Of a DNA stretch of 64,000 nt, positions 1 through 9,587 are shown one piece after another. A program made the translations under genes and the position numbers. The DNA lies in contig JAKCFJ010000002.1 in NCBI GenBank assembly GCA_025041175.1, positions 744,001-808,000 of the forward strand, written 5' to 3'. The notes under the pieces are model-generated. The model was not told the origin of the DNA. It made no database searches and saw only the letters and a program-made list of their open reading frames with translations. Within the stretch, counting starts at the first letter, position 1. Each line of letters begins with the position of its first letter. Source of the DNA: Halobacteriales archaeon YIM A00010 (GTDB lineage: Archaea > Halobacteriota > Halobacteria > Halobacteriales > Haloarculaceae).

Positions 1-60
1 GTGTCGCGGAGAGCGTGGTGAACGGGCAACTGCGTGTTCGATGGACCACGATCGACAGTA
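1..60. repeat. Family B inverted-repeat element (MITE-like), cut by window edge
   Basis: The first 60 bases match, in reverse orientation, the family B elements at 28933-29030, 42695-42799 and 54181-54279. Shared blocks include the right end CGACAGTA and the internal stretch around GGTGAACGGGCAAC. The remaining part lies outside the window. The bases after the end are TTA, so the flanking repeat cannot be checked. No coding capacity. Confidence 0.8.
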
Positions 61-100
61 TTACCATCCGAACGAGCTATCCGATGTATAAAGAGACAGT

Positions 101-1438
101 ATGCGTGTGATTGTCATCGGGGCTGGCCAGGTCGGGACGAACATCGCGGCCAGCCTTGCGTCGACCCATGATGTGATCGTCATCGATATCGACGAGGATC
201 GCACCGAGCAGTTAGCCTACGAACTCGATGTGCTGACGTTGACGGGCGATGGAACCGACATCGACGTGCTCCGAGAAGCCGATATCGGCGAGGTCGACAT
301 GGTCATCGCCAGCACCGATACCGATGCGGTGAATCTGGTCGCATGTGGCACTGCCAAGACCGCGGGCGACCCCTTTACCATCGCCCGCGTGAAGAGCCAC
401 CGATACCTCCGTGCATGGGAGGATGCTGAGGACGCCTACGGTGTTGACTTTATGGCATGTTCGGATCTCCGGACCGCGGAAAACATCGTCCAGGTGATCG
501 GGCTACCAGCGGCAGTCGACGTCGACCCGTTCGCTGGTGGTCTCGTCCAGATGGCTGAGTTCGAGATACCGTCCGATAGTCCGATAGCGAATCAAGTGGT
601 TTCTGAGGCCGATCAGTTCGATTCACTCACGTTCGCTGCTATCTTTCGGGAAGACCACTTCGAACTTCCACAGGGGAATACTCACATTCAGGCCGGTGAC
701 AGCGTGGTCGTCATTGGCAGTCCAGAAAGCGTCCAGGGATTTGCACCGTCCGTCGTACCGACCCAGACGCCGGATCGAGCCGACGAATTGGTCGTGGTCG
801 GTGGCAGCAAAATCGGCTATCACACTGCGCGGCTGCTCGAGGAGCGGAATCTGCAGCCCAAGCTCATCGAGCAGGACACCACCCGCGCTCGCGAACTCGC
901 CGAAGCGCTGCCGAACACGCTCGTAATGGAGCACGACGCTACCGACGTAGAGTTCCTCGCCCACGAGCACATCGACGATGCGGACGCGGTCATTGCTGCG
1001 CTCGACAGCGACGAGAAAAACCTCCTCCTCTCACTGCTCGCCAAACGGATCGGCGTTGACCGAATCATTGCGGTCGTCGATACTGGCGAGTACGTCGATC
1101 TGTTCGAAGAAATTGGTATCGATGTCGCCATTAATCCACGGCTCGTGATGGCCGAGGAGATCACCCGCTTCACGCGGGAGAGTGTCGCCGAGAACATCAC
1201 TGTCCTCGAGGAAGACTTAGCCGAAGTGCTGGAACTAGAGCTCAGTGAGAACAGCCCGTTGGTCGACCGTCCGATCCGCGAACTCGTTGGAGATCTCCCC
1301 GACAGCACTGTCATCGGGGCGATCACCCGTGACCACACGTTCATCACTCCACGGGGTGACACCACCCTCAAACCGGGCGACCACGTTGTCGTGTTCGTCG
1401 AGACCGAGTTCGCCGACGATATCACTGCGATGGCGTGA
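101..1438 (+). CDS. trkA: Trk potassium uptake regulatory subunit TrkA
   Basis: Peripheral NAD(H)-binding gating subunit of the Trk K+ uptake system, acting on the cytoplasmic face of TrkH. The 445-residue protein has the full duplicated architecture: RCK_N 1 (about 1-135) beginning with a Rossmann motif GAGQVG, RCK_C 1 (about 140-220), RCK_N 2 (about 230-350, motif GGSKIG, a degenerate GxGxxG) and RCK_C 2 (about 365-445). The channel partner TrkH follows 103 bp downstream on the same strand, and an Lrp regulator carrying an RCK_C domain lies after it. K+ import is central to salt-in osmoadaptation in haloarchaea. The second nucleotide site has a weaker motif, so the first is the more likely NAD site. 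Confidence 0.95.
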   Translation: MRVIVIGAGQVGTNIAASLASTHDVIVIDIDEDRTEQLAYELDVLTLTGDGTDIDVLREADIGEVDMVIASTDTDAVNLVACGTAKTAGDPFTIARVKSHRYLRAWEDAEDAYGVDFMACSDLRTAENIVQVIGLPAAVDVDPFAGGLVQMAEFEIPSDSPIANQVVSEADQFDSLTFAAIFREDHFELPQGNTHIQAGDSVVVIGSPESVQGFAPSVVPTQTPDRADELVVVGGSKIGYHTARLLEERNLQPKLIEQDTTRARELAEALPNTLVMEHDATDVEFLAHEHIDDADAVIAALDSDEKNLLLSLLAKRIGVDRIIAVVDTGEYVDLFEEIGIDVAINPRLVMAEEITRFTRESVAENITVLEEDLAEVLELELSENSPLVDRPIRELVGDLPDSTVIGAITRDHTFITPRGDTTLKPGDHVVVFVETEFADDITAMA

Positions 1439-1541
1439 CGACCCGTATCCCCTGCAGTCGGCCATGATGAGAACGTATTAGTAGAAACCGCCAGATTGTG
1501 GAACCAATGGATACGACTACACGTGTTTCTATGACTGCACA

Positions 1542-3047
1542 ATGACTGTCCGGATCCGGGTTGCCTGGCGGGTCAGCCTCGGACTCACAGGGACGGTTCT
1601 TTCCTACCTTGCGGTCCCACTGGTGTTTCCGTTGGCGGTGGCGATCTACTATGGAGAGCCGGTTGAGCCCTTTCTCGTGGCCATCGCAGCCACGCTTGTG
1701 CTCGCCGTTGGAATGAACGCCGTCTCGGCCGACGGCGATCTGGGCGTCCGCGAGGCGTTTCTTGCGGTCTCACTGATCTGGCTGCTCGTTGCGATCATCG
1801 GTGCCATTCCCTTCCTCGTGGCCGGAACCGGGACGACTGCCCATCTAGTGAACGCGCTGTTCGAGTCGATGAGCGGCATCACGACAACGGGAGCGACTGT
1901 CATGGTAGACTTCGATGCCCACCCACGGTCGATCATGATGTGGCGTCAAGTCATCCAGTGGCTTGGAGGGCTGGGGATTCTGATCCTCGCGACGGCCATC
2001 CTCTCGGAAGTGGGAGTGGGTGGGGCACAGCTCATGGAATCGGAAACTTGGACTGCGACAGTCAGCAAGCTTACCCCTCGCATCGCCGAAACGGCGCGCA
2101 TCCTGCTGGGGCTGTACACGGCCATCACCGCGCTGGCGGTGGTCGCCCTGTATGGTCTCCACCGACTGGGAGTCGCCCCGAATATGACGCTGTACAACGC
2201 CGTTGCACACGCGCTCACGTCGGTTGCAACAGCGGGGTTTTCTCCCGAGCCGGCGAGCGCCGGTGCGTTCTCACCCATCGCGCAGTGGATTCTCGTTGCG
2301 TGTATGCTCGTCGGGGCGACGAGCTTCATTCTCATCTACTTCGTTCTTACCGAGGAGAATCCCCGACGGTTCCTACACAACGAGGAGTTTCGCTTTTATC
2401 TGGGAGCGATCGCCCTCGCAGCGGGACTGGTTGCTGCCGCGGTGACGTTCGATCCGTCGATCAACCTAGAAGTAGAAGAAACGGTCCGGCACGCCGTGTT
2501 CAATACCGTCTCCCTTGTCACGACGACGGGATACGCCAGCACGGACTTCGATGTGTGGTCACCAGCAGCCAAGCACGTCCTGTTCGCCTGTATGTTCCTC
2601 GGAGGGATGGTCGGGAGTACGACCTGCTCGATCAAAACGCTCCGGTGGTTGGTCGTCCTAAAGGCGTTTTCCCGGGAACTGTTCACCACTATCCACCCCG
2701 CAGCCGTTCGGCCGATCCGCGTCAGTGGCTCACCAGTGGATGAGGAGACTGTTCGAGACATTTATGGATTCGTGTTGCTCAGTCTCGTCCTCGCCTTCGG
2801 GCTGACCGTGTTTATTGTGGTAGACGCTGCCCGTGTTGGCCTCCGAGTGTCGGAGTTCGAGGCGATGGGTGCGGCCGCCTCGACCTTTCTCAACATCGGC
2901 CCAGCGTTCGGCCGAGCGGGTCCCTACGGAACCTATCATACGTTCCCCACTACGACGAAAACAGCGATGATCGTGCTAATGTGGGTTGGCCGCATCGAGA
3001 TCATTCCTGTCTTGACGCTGTTCACCCGAGCGTTCTGGCGCTCATAA
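1542..3047 (+). CDS. trkH: Trk/Ktr potassium transporter membrane subunit TrkH
   Basis: Membrane pore subunit of the Trk K+ uptake system. The 501-residue protein is hydrophobic throughout, with about ten membrane segments and the repeated pore-loop signatures of the TrkH family (for example SGITTTGATV near residue 110, TSVATAGFSP near 230, TTTGYAST near 330 and NIGPAFGRAGPYG near 450). The glycine in each selectivity loop is present. It lies directly downstream of trkA, so the two probably form one functional unit. Length and motif order are normal for the family. Confidence 0.95.
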   Translation: MTVRIRVAWRVSLGLTGTVLSYLAVPLVFPLAVAIYYGEPVEPFLVAIAATLVLAVGMNAVSADGDLGVREAFLAVSLIWLLVAIIGAIPFLVAGTGTTAHLVNALFESMSGITTTGATVMVDFDAHPRSIMMWRQVIQWLGGLGILILATAILSEVGVGGAQLMESETWTATVSKLTPRIAETARILLGLYTAITALAVVALYGLHRLGVAPNMTLYNAVAHALTSVATAGFSPEPASAGAFSPIAQWILVACMLVGATSFILIYFVLTEENPRRFLHNEEFRFYLGAIALAAGLVAAAVTFDPSINLEVEETVRHAVFNTVSLVTTTGYASTDFDVWSPAAKHVLFACMFLGGMVGSTTCSIKTLRWLVVLKAFSRELFTTIHPAAVRPIRVSGSPVDEETVRDIYGFVLLSLVLAFGLTVFIVVDAARVGLRVSEFEAMGAAASTFLNIGPAFGRAGPYGTYHTFPTTTKTAMIVLMWVGRIEIIPVLTLFTRAFWRS

Positions 3048-3449
3048 ACGCCGGACGGAATTATTCGATAGCAGCGACAGCATCGACACCGGTTGTCGAA
3101 GCAAACGCATCCATCATCACGGGAACGACACGCCTAGTTTCAGAGCGCCAACACTGTATGGACGATCGTTCCCGTCTACGAGGTGTGTATCTCCCTCCGG
3201 ATAGCCGAATGTGATTCTCAACCGACGGTGGTCTGCACCACTGTCACCGTTTCTCACGGTTGGGTGAAGATCCAACCGACTCCGAGATTGTGCCACAAAC
3301 CACGCTGTCACATCCCGTATTTCATGGCTTGTCGCAACTGAAAAATATGCGTTGCAGGAGATTTTTCGTAATCGAAATTTAGACGGCTATAGAAAGCATT
3401 AAGTGAGTTAGACTCCGGTCTATTTTTATAATCGAAATCAACCGCGACC
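3048..3449. other. Intergenic region between trkH and the Lrp-RCK gene
   Basis: This 400-bp stretch holds no supported gene. The last 130 bases are AT-rich and carry the promoter of the next gene. Short open frames here have neither a recognisable start context nor any familiar sequence. Confidence 0.5.
3418..3431 (+). promoter_or_regulatory. TATA box of the Lrp-RCK gene
   Basis: The sequence CTATTTTTATAATC is centred about 25 bases upstream of the ATG at 3450. This is the spacing expected for a leaderless archaeal transcript, and no Shine-Dalgarno motif is seen between the box and the start. Confidence 0.6.
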
Positions 3450-4229
3450 ATGCCATATCCGGAAACCGATTATCGACTTGATGATATTGATCGCTGCATC
3501 CTCTATGCCCTCATGGAAGACGGACGCAATACGACCGCAGCCTCGATCGCTGAGACGGTTAACGTCTCGGGGGCGACAGTTCGAAACCGGATTCAGAACC
3601 TCGAAGAGCAAGGCATCATTCGTAGCTATACTACACACGTCGATTTCGAACGGGCCGGTGGCAAGCTCATGAATCTCTACTTGTGTAACGTTCCCGTCCC
3701 TGAACGCGAAGCACTCGCACACAGAGCCCGCACGATTCCAGGGGTTGTCAACGTCCGGACGTTGATGACAGGCCGTGAAAACCTCCACATCGTAGCGGTT
3801 GGCGAGCATACCAACGATCTTCAGCGAATCTCCCGAAACCTTTCGCAACTCGGTATTGAGATTGAAGACGAAGATCTGGTCGAAGACGAATTCTTCAGCC
3901 CCTATACACCGTTTAGTCCAGACGACGACCGACGAACCGATGAATCGGACGACTTCATTAGCCTCACCGGACAAGCCAATATCATCCAACTAACCGTCCG
4001 ATCCAAGGCTCCAATCACAGGCCATAGCCTCAAAGAAGCGAGTGATCGAGGAATTCTGGACGATAATACGCTCGTCATCGGTATCGAGCGAGACGACCAA
4101 GAACTCACGCCTCACGGTGATACGATCGTTCAATCTGACGATATTGTCACTGTTCTTTCTCGGAAGCACACCGACGGAACAGCATTTGAGATTTTCCGTG
4201 GATCCGGTTCCGAGACGGTTGAGCAATGA
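3450..4229 (+). CDS. Lrp/AsnC-type regulator fused to an RCK_C (TrkA-C) domain
   Basis: A 259-residue DNA-binding regulator. Residues 1-60 form an AsnC-type winged helix (LDDIDRCILYALMEDGR at the start), residues 65-150 an Lrp-like effector fold, and residues about 175-250 an RCK_C domain of the kind found in TrkA (core TVRSKAPITGHSLKEA). RCK_C domains bind small ligands such as cyclic di-AMP in other proteins. Coupled to an Lrp-type DNA-binding domain beside trkAH, the fusion suggests a sensor that sets K+ transporter expression (inference). It overlaps the next gene by 4 bases (ATGA) and is expected to be leaderless from the TATA box at 3418. Confidence 0.88.
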   Translation: MPYPETDYRLDDIDRCILYALMEDGRNTTAASIAETVNVSGATVRNRIQNLEEQGIIRSYTTHVDFERAGGKLMNLYLCNVPVPEREALAHRARTIPGVVNVRTLMTGRENLHIVAVGEHTNDLQRISRNLSQLGIEIEDEDLVEDEFFSPYTPFSPDDDRRTDESDDFISLTGQANIIQLTVRSKAPITGHSLKEASDRGILDDNTLVIGIERDDQELTPHGDTIVQSDDIVTVLSRKHTDGTAFEIFRGSGSETVEQ

Positions 4230-4390
4230 CACGACTGCCATGGCTCGGAACCCGCGTTCGACACTGGTCCAGTCCCGACACGGTGCTCTATGAGCGTCAC
4301 AACTGTGGAGCCACCCTCGAGCCCAGAGCCGAGTCGTGTCTAAACTGCAGTGGAGACAATCAACAAACACGATCTAACGTACATCAATGA
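4226..4390 (+). CDS. Small zinc-finger protein (54 aa)
   Basis: A 54-codon gene that overlaps both neighbours by ATGA-type junctions (start within the end of the Lrp-RCK gene, stop within the start of the UspA gene), which strongly suggests translational coupling. It carries H25-x-C27 and C38-x2-C41 with a YERHNCG...CLNC layout like the haloarchaeal small CxxC proteins. The usual first Cys of the first CxxC is Arg here, with His next to it. Function unknown; it may help regulation or protein contacts within this K+/stress operon. Confidence 0.7.
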   Translation: MTRLPWLGTRVRHWSSPDTVLYERHNCGATLEPRAESCLNCSGDNQQTRSNVHQ

Positions 4391-4803
4391 GCCAGCTATT
4401 CACTGAATCGATCGTCGTTCCGGTCGCCAATCGAGAGGATGCCCAGGCAACGGCGGTTGCTCTCGAACCGTACGACATCGGAGACATTACCGTCTTGCAC
4501 GTGATCGAGAAAGGCGAGGGGGTCCCAGATAAAACACCTGTCGAACAGTCCAAACAGATTGCTACCGAGTCGTTCGCTGCTTTTCGAGAGACGTTCCCTG
4601 AGGCCAAGACGGAAATCACGTATCGCCGCGATGTGGTCGCAGGGATCATCGAAGTTGCGAGAGACACCGATGCGAGCGCGATCGTCTTCCGACCCCGAGA
4701 CAGTGCTCGAATCTTCAAGTTCCTCGCCGGCGACCGCTCGCTCCGGCTGATTACCGAGGCAAAACGCCCGGTCATCGCACTCTCGGAAGAGGTAAGCGAT
4801 TAA
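4387..4803 (+). CDS. UspA family universal stress protein
   Basis: A single-domain Usp protein of 138 residues with an alpha/beta nucleotide-binding fold (start ESIVVPVANREDAQATAVAL). The C-terminal half has a shortened FRPRDSARIFKFLAGDRSLRLI region where ATP-binding Usp proteins carry G-x2-G-x9-G-S. ATP binding is therefore uncertain. It starts inside the stop of the zinc-finger gene and ends in TAATGA shared with the permease start, so it sits in a tightly coupled operon. A role in regulating the permease or Trk system is plausible. Confidence 0.88.
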   Translation: MSQLFTESIVVPVANREDAQATAVALEPYDIGDITVLHVIEKGEGVPDKTPVEQSKQIATESFAAFRETFPEAKTEITYRRDVVAGIIEVARDTDASAIVFRPRDSARIFKFLAGDRSLRLITEAKRPVIALSEEVSD

Positions 4804-7067
4804 TGACGGAAAGCAACGAAGAACTCGCGAAAGACCTCGGACTGCTCTCGGCATTGACGATCGGTATCGGGACGATGATCGGTGCAGGCATCTTCGTGTT
4901 GCCAGGTGAAGCGGCTGTGGCAGCCGGACCAGCTGTTGCACTCTCGTTCGTCGTCGGGGGTATCATTTCGTTGTTCACCGCTCTCTCGGCCTCTGAGCTG
5001 GGAACAGCGATGCCGAAGGCTGGCGGCAGCTACTACTATGTGAATCACGCCTTGGGGCCGCTGTTCGGCTCGGTCGCTGGCTGGGGCAATTGGATGGGTC
5101 TCGCCTTCGCCTCGGCGTTTTACACCCTCGGTTTTGGCGAGTATCTCGCCACGTTCCTTCCGATTCCTGCCCTGATGCTCGGTCCCGTCGGTTTGACCTC
5201 GTTTCAGGTCGGTGCGCTCTTGGCAGGTGCTGCGTTCATCGCCGTCAACTACATTGGTGCGAAAGAGACCGGCAGTGTCCAGATCATCATCGTCACATTC
5301 CTCGTCGGGATCCTCACAATCTTCTCGGTTCTCGGCATCTTTCAGACTGATCTCTCGACGCTTCGACCGTTCTTTCCAGCAGAAACGGGTGGCGTTAGTG
5401 CTGTCTTTCCCGCAACAGGTCTCGTATTCGTCTCATTTCTCGGATTCGCGAAGATCACGACCGTCGCTGAAGAGTTGAAAAATCCTGGCCGGAACCTTCC
5501 CCTGGCTGTCGTCGGGAGTGTGGTGATCGTGACGGTCATGTACGGTATCATCATGGTGATACTGATGGGGGTAGTCAACTGGCAGCAACTCGGCCCGTCA
5601 TTCACTACGACACCGGTTCTAGATGTCGCCGAGACCGCCTTCGGAACGCTCGGTCTCGCGGGTATCGGTGTCGGTCTGTTGACGTTCGCGGGGTTGTTGG
5701 CAACTGCTTCCAGCGCGAATGCGAGTATCCTCGCCTCTTCGAGAATCAACTTCGCGATGGGTCGGGACAAGCTCATCTCCGACAAACTCAACGCCATCCA
5801 TCCCAATTTCGCCACACCGTATCGGAGTATCGCGGTTACGGGTGCGCTCATCCTGCTGTTCATCGTCGTGGGTGACGTGAAGACGCTCGCAAAGGCCGGT
5901 AGCGTCCTCCATCTCATCGTCTACGGATTACTCAACATCGCGCTCATCGTGATGCGCCAGGCGGATGTCGAGGAGTACCAGCCCGACTTCGAGGTACCAC
6001 TGTATCCGGTGGTGCCGATCGTCGGCGCCATCACCTCATTCGGGCTGATTGCGTTCATGAAGCCGATCGAAATCGCGCTCTCACTGGTGTTCGTCGCCGG
6101 CGGGCTTGCTTGGTATCTTCTCTATGCTCGGGGTGTAGCTGAGAAAAAGGGTATTCTGAGCCAGTATATTCTCAATCGATCGGAGGAAATGCCGCCCGCG
6201 GCGGTTTCGGCGGCGAGTACGGTACAACCCGATGGTGGTGCGTTTCGGGTGATGGTCCCACTCGCAAACCCACAGACGGAGAAGGATCTTATCACACTCG
6301 CGAGCGCGATAGCCAAGCAGCGTGGGGGGACCGTTGACGCGGTTCATATCGTCACGGCACCCGATCAGACCCCACTCGAACACGCTGCCGATCACGTTGA
6401 CGAACTTGAAGAGGAGTATCACGCGATTCTCGACGACGCGAAACACGACGCCGAAACATTTGGTGTCGATGTCGAAACCCATACGATCTACTCGCACCGG
6501 CTGTTTGAGGGGATCTTCAACGCAGCCGAGTCGCATCGATCTGCTCTCGTCGTCTTGGGCTGGGAAGAGGAGACTCATGGCTTATCAGACCGGGTCAAGG
6601 ATACGTTCGACGGGCTGACCGACGGGTTGCCCTGTGATTGCTTGGTCCTCAAAGATCGTGGCTTCGATCCTGATGAAATCCTCGTACCGACAGCAGGCGG
6701 ACCGGATTCCGATCTCTCTGCGGAAGTCGCGAAACTGTTACAGTCTGAGTACGATTCACACGTCACTCTCCTTCACGTCGCTGACTCGAAGGAGGACGGC
6801 ACCACATTCCTTCAGGAATGGGCTGATACGCACGGCTTCACGGACGCAGCGTTACAGGTCGAGACCGGTGATATCGAGACCGCTATTGAGCGAGCAGCTG
6901 CCGACAGTACGATGATGATCATCGGTGCGACTGAGCGCGGACTACTCTCGCGGCTGGTCGGTGGTAACTTGGTGTTAGACGTCGTCGACGATGTGGAGTG
7001 TTCCGTGTTGCTCGCCGAACGATCACGGACAAAGGGTCTCCTTGAGCGACTAAGTGGAGATGAATAA
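4803..7067 (+). CDS. APC-family amino-acid permease with two C-terminal Usp domains
   Basis: Inner-membrane transporter of 754 residues. Residues about 15-465 are an APC superfamily permease with roughly twelve membrane segments and the early signature GIGTMIGAGIFVLPGEA that forms the substrate site. Two cytoplasmic Usp domains follow (about 485-615 and 620-750). The second keeps the GATERGLLSRLVGGN loop typical of nucleotide-binding Usp domains. Such permease-Usp fusions are common in haloarchaea and are thought to gate uptake by energy or stress state; the substrate (probably a cationic or neutral amino acid) cannot be fixed from sequence. It overlaps the upstream uspA by one base. Confidence 0.9.
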   Translation: MTESNEELAKDLGLLSALTIGIGTMIGAGIFVLPGEAAVAAGPAVALSFVVGGIISLFTALSASELGTAMPKAGGSYYYVNHALGPLFGSVAGWGNWMGLAFASAFYTLGFGEYLATFLPIPALMLGPVGLTSFQVGALLAGAAFIAVNYIGAKETGSVQIIIVTFLVGILTIFSVLGIFQTDLSTLRPFFPAETGGVSAVFPATGLVFVSFLGFAKITTVAEELKNPGRNLPLAVVGSVVIVTVMYGIIMVILMGVVNWQQLGPSFTTTPVLDVAETAFGTLGLAGIGVGLLTFAGLLATASSANASILASSRINFAMGRDKLISDKLNAIHPNFATPYRSIAVTGALILLFIVVGDVKTLAKAGSVLHLIVYGLLNIALIVMRQADVEEYQPDFEVPLYPVVPIVGAITSFGLIAFMKPIEIALSLVFVAGGLAWYLLYARGVAEKKGILSQYILNRSEEMPPAAVSAASTVQPDGGAFRVMVPLANPQTEKDLITLASAIAKQRGGTVDAVHIVTAPDQTPLEHAADHVDELEEEYHAILDDAKHDAETFGVDVETHTIYSHRLFEGIFNAAESHRSALVVLGWEEETHGLSDRVKDTFDGLTDGLPCDCLVLKDRGFDPDEILVPTAGGPDSDLSAEVAKLLQSEYDSHVTLLHVADSKEDGTTFLQEWADTHGFTDAALQVETGDIETAIERAAADSTMMIIGATERGLLSRLVGGNLVLDVVDDVECSVLLAERSRTKGLLERLSGDE

Positions 7068-7085
7068 TTGTTTTTTGATTTGTTT
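7068..7085 (+). terminator. T-rich transcription terminator after the permease gene
   Basis: The stop codon is followed within 5 bases by a T6 run and then TGATTTG. Archaeal termination needs such U-rich tracts, and this is the natural end of the trk/usp/permease operon. Confidence 0.45.
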
Positions 7086-7819
7086 AATACATAAAAGAGT
7101 ATTGAGAGTTAACCGAGTAAGCACATTATGAGCGAGCAGGACGGGTTTCGTACTGCTGCAGCAGTCGTTTGATTCGCTTCGCTGTAAAGAGACCATGGAC
7201 GAGCGGTGGGTATCGGGGTGACGTTCGATATCGGAGTTTTGTTCCCTGTTCGCCGGAGTCAACGTCACAGTCTGTGAGGACGGCCAGCAACAACCCGGAG
7301 CTGAGACGGATCTCAATCTGGTCATCATGGGTCTTCGCACGGATCCCACAAATCCAATCGGTCCGCTGAGAATCTAATAGAGATAGATATCAATATCATG
7401 AAATATATTATATCTATTGAGAAAGGTATATCTAACTCGACGTAGTAAGCTTACTGAATTAGAACTGATATCTCTAAAAGAGTACTAGACTGATTTACTC
7501 TCTAAAACTAGAACGTATGGCCAACGCGTAGAAGCGGGCCATCATGGTCAAACTCAGGAGGATTGCGTTCTGTGAGTGGTTCTATTGGGAGTGATATCGG
7601 TCTGAATTACTGTGAGATGGCACGACTCGAATCTCAAACTATCCAGCTACCCCGATGTCACGACCACAATACCAAGCAATTTACCCTGCCACACTACATC
7701 ATTTCTATAAGATAAATATATTATATTTTAATGATAGTTATCCAGGTGGCTAAGGAAGCGAGCACCCTGTGGGAGGTAAATGAGTAACGGGGTCGTTCCG
7801 TGTCTGCCCGGAATAGCAA
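7086..7819. other. AT-rich intergenic region, no supported gene
   Basis: About 730 bp. Positions 7370-7470 and 7690-7735 are strongly AT-rich. Short open frames at 7050-7349 (minus) and 7169-7369 (plus) have no recognisable family, no convincing start and mutually exclusive frames. I regard the stretch as decayed DNA flanking the xylan locus. Confidence 0.4.
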
Positions 7820-8014
7820 TCACTTCCAGACTCTGAAGTACGACGCTATCCCACAGGTTCGTGCGTTGTTCTGCCGCGCGCTGGTCTCTCGTGGAACGGC
7901 CTCTACGAGTTCCTCGGTGGAGAGGAATTCGTAGTCCGTGGGTTCGATCCGGCGAACTTCGTCCCCTACAATACGGCCTCGCTCGTTTAGGGCTTTGATG
8001 TGGACTCCCAGCAA
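7820..8014 (-). pseudogene. Remnant of an unrecognised protein gene
   Basis: A minus-strand frame reads like real protein for about 45 residues (LGVHIKALNERGRIVGDEVR, followed by an acidic EPTDYEFLSTEEL segment) and then loses character. It has only a TTG to begin with, and no normal C-terminus. The acidic composition fits a haloarchaeal gene that has been truncated at both ends. The family is not recognised. Confidence 0.35.
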
Positions 8015-8158
8015 TCAACTCTCGGCACGTGGCCGATAGCCGTCATCGTTCACCATCATCGGACTGACACGCTTGTGTGTCTGCCGTCTCTCAGCGGCGG
8101 TCACTCGACTTCGGAGAGACGACTCACTCTGCGGAGCGTCGTGCGTCGCCAGAAGCGA

Positions 8159-9430
8159 TCAGACCGACTCGAACGTCCAGAGCTGGTTGCCGCTGCCGCT
8201 CCAGGACCACTGCTGAACGTTCGCCCCGTTCGAAGTCGACGAGCTCGCCATCTCGACGGCCTTGTCGCTGTGGACCGGCTGGACGTGGTACTCGCCGCCA
8301 CCCTGATCGTGGAGCTGGAACCGCTGGTTGTCATTGCTGTAGTCGGTGTACTGCTGGACGTTGGCGCCGTCCTCAGTGGACGAGTTCGCCACGTCGAGCA
8401 CCTTCCCGCTGTTGACGTTGGCGATGCGGTACACACCGCTCCCGGTGTCCTCGACGTTCCATTGCTGGTTCGAGCCGCCGCCGTAGGAGTACTGCTGGAC
8501 GTTGGCACCGTCCTCGGTGGCCGAGTTCGCTACGTCGAGCACCTTCCCGCTATTGACGTTGGTGATGCGGTAGGTGCCGTTCGAGACAGAACCGGACGAG
8601 CCGCCGTCGTCGTCGTCACCGCCGCCCCCGCCACCGCCGCCGGAATCACCGACCGTGACGTTGGAACTCCCGCTGCTCTGGTAGCCCTCGGTGGCTAGGA
8701 TCTGGTAGTCGTGGCTGCCTATGTCCATCCCGTTACTGGCCCATGCGTCGAAGTGATTACCGGTGGTGATGGTGCCCCCCGTCCGCCTCGACTGCCGGAC
8801 GCTCCAGTACTGCGGGAAGGTTGCCTCGCCTATGATGGAGGGCTTGTCGACACGCTCCGTCTGATAGATGTCGTAGGTGCCGCCATCGCTGTTGACGGTG
8901 CCCTTGAAATCTCCATCGGGTCGGTAGCTGCCCCAGTTGTCGACGATGTAGTACTCGACCAGCGGGTCCGTCGTCCACCCGTAGAGGCACAGGTAGGCGT
9001 TGCCGGACGGATTGAACGACCCCGAGTAAGTCACGTTCCTACGCCCGCCGGTTTCCCAGCCCTTACCGCAGACGAAGTTCCCCGTGTCGCTCCACTCGGT
9101 GCTGTAGTTGCCTCCGCTCCCCAACGTCATGGAGACCGTCCCTTGAGCGTCGGTCCAGAACGAGTAGAAGTACCCGCCGTCGTTGCCGGTCTGGTTCTCC
9201 GTGATAGCGGCAGCAGCCGGGCTTGCCATGGCTCCAACGCCGAAGCCAGTCGCCACGGCGGCCGAAACCGCCTTCATGTAGCCACGGCGGCCGATCGAGT
9301 CCATGGCTCCGTCATCGGATTCGGTCGGCCGATCGTCGTCCGTCTCGAAGTCGGTCGAGTTCTCCGCCATCGTGGTGATCTCGTTGCGTTTCTCCGTCGT
9401 ATCCTCGATGTTACGTTCGTCGTTCGTCAT
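8159..9430 (-). CDS. Secreted GH11 endo-1,4-beta-xylanase with ricin-type (CBM13) domain
   Basis: Hydrolyses internal beta-1,4 bonds of xylan outside the cell. Reading from the ATG at 9430 (423 aa): a long acidic N-terminus, a Tat signal with RR at residues 48-49 followed by a hydrophobic stretch ending in PAAAA (about 75), and a GH11 jelly-roll domain (about 76-270). Both catalytic glutamates are visible, in [11 protein letters not shown] and in [12 protein letters not shown] Gly8/Asp4 linker follows, then a ricin-B/CBM13 domain (about 300-423) with three repeats (NQQWNV, NQRFQL, NQLWTF). An in-frame ATG further upstream (9505) gives an unlikely extension. The next gene upstream is a near-duplicate of the catalytic half. 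GH11 is mostly known from bacteria and fungi, so transfer into the lineage is plausible. Confidence 0.92.
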   Translation of the reverse strand: MTNDERNIEDTTEKRNEITTMAENSTDFETDDDRPTESDDGAMDSIGRRGYMKAVSAAVATGFGVGAMASPAAAAITENQTGNDGGYFYSFWTDAQGTVSMTLGSGGNYSTEWSDTGNFVCGKGWETGGRRNVTYSGSFNPSGNAYLCLYGWTTDPLVEYYIVDNWGSYRPDGDFKGTVNSDGGTYDIYQTERVDKPSIIGEATFPQYWSVRQSRRTGGTITTGNHFDAWASNGMDIGSHDYQILATEGYQSSGSSNVTVGDSGGGGGGGGDDDDGGSSGSVSNGTYRITNVNSGKVLDVANSATEDGANVQQYSYGGGSNQQWNVEDTGSGVYRIANVNSGKVLDVANSSTEDGANVQQYTDYSNDNQRFQLHDQGGGEYHVQPVHSDKAVEMASSSTSNGANVQQWSWSGSGNQLWTFESV

Positions 9431-9587
9431 GGTTGTGTGAATCGTGTACCTTCGTTGTCGTGTTGGGAGTACGTCGTAAGGTGTTCGTTGGCGGGATCCC
9501 CTCATCCGCCACCGTCACCGGGACCACCACAGATACCCGGCAAAGCCGGACGTGGATGACCCCGGCCGGACTGTGCTACTCGTTGGC

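Noticed and set aside
8711-9559. A 282-codon plus-strand frame over the first xylanase
   Set aside because: Antisense shadow. The minus strand encodes a clear Tat-GH11 protein with catalytic residues.
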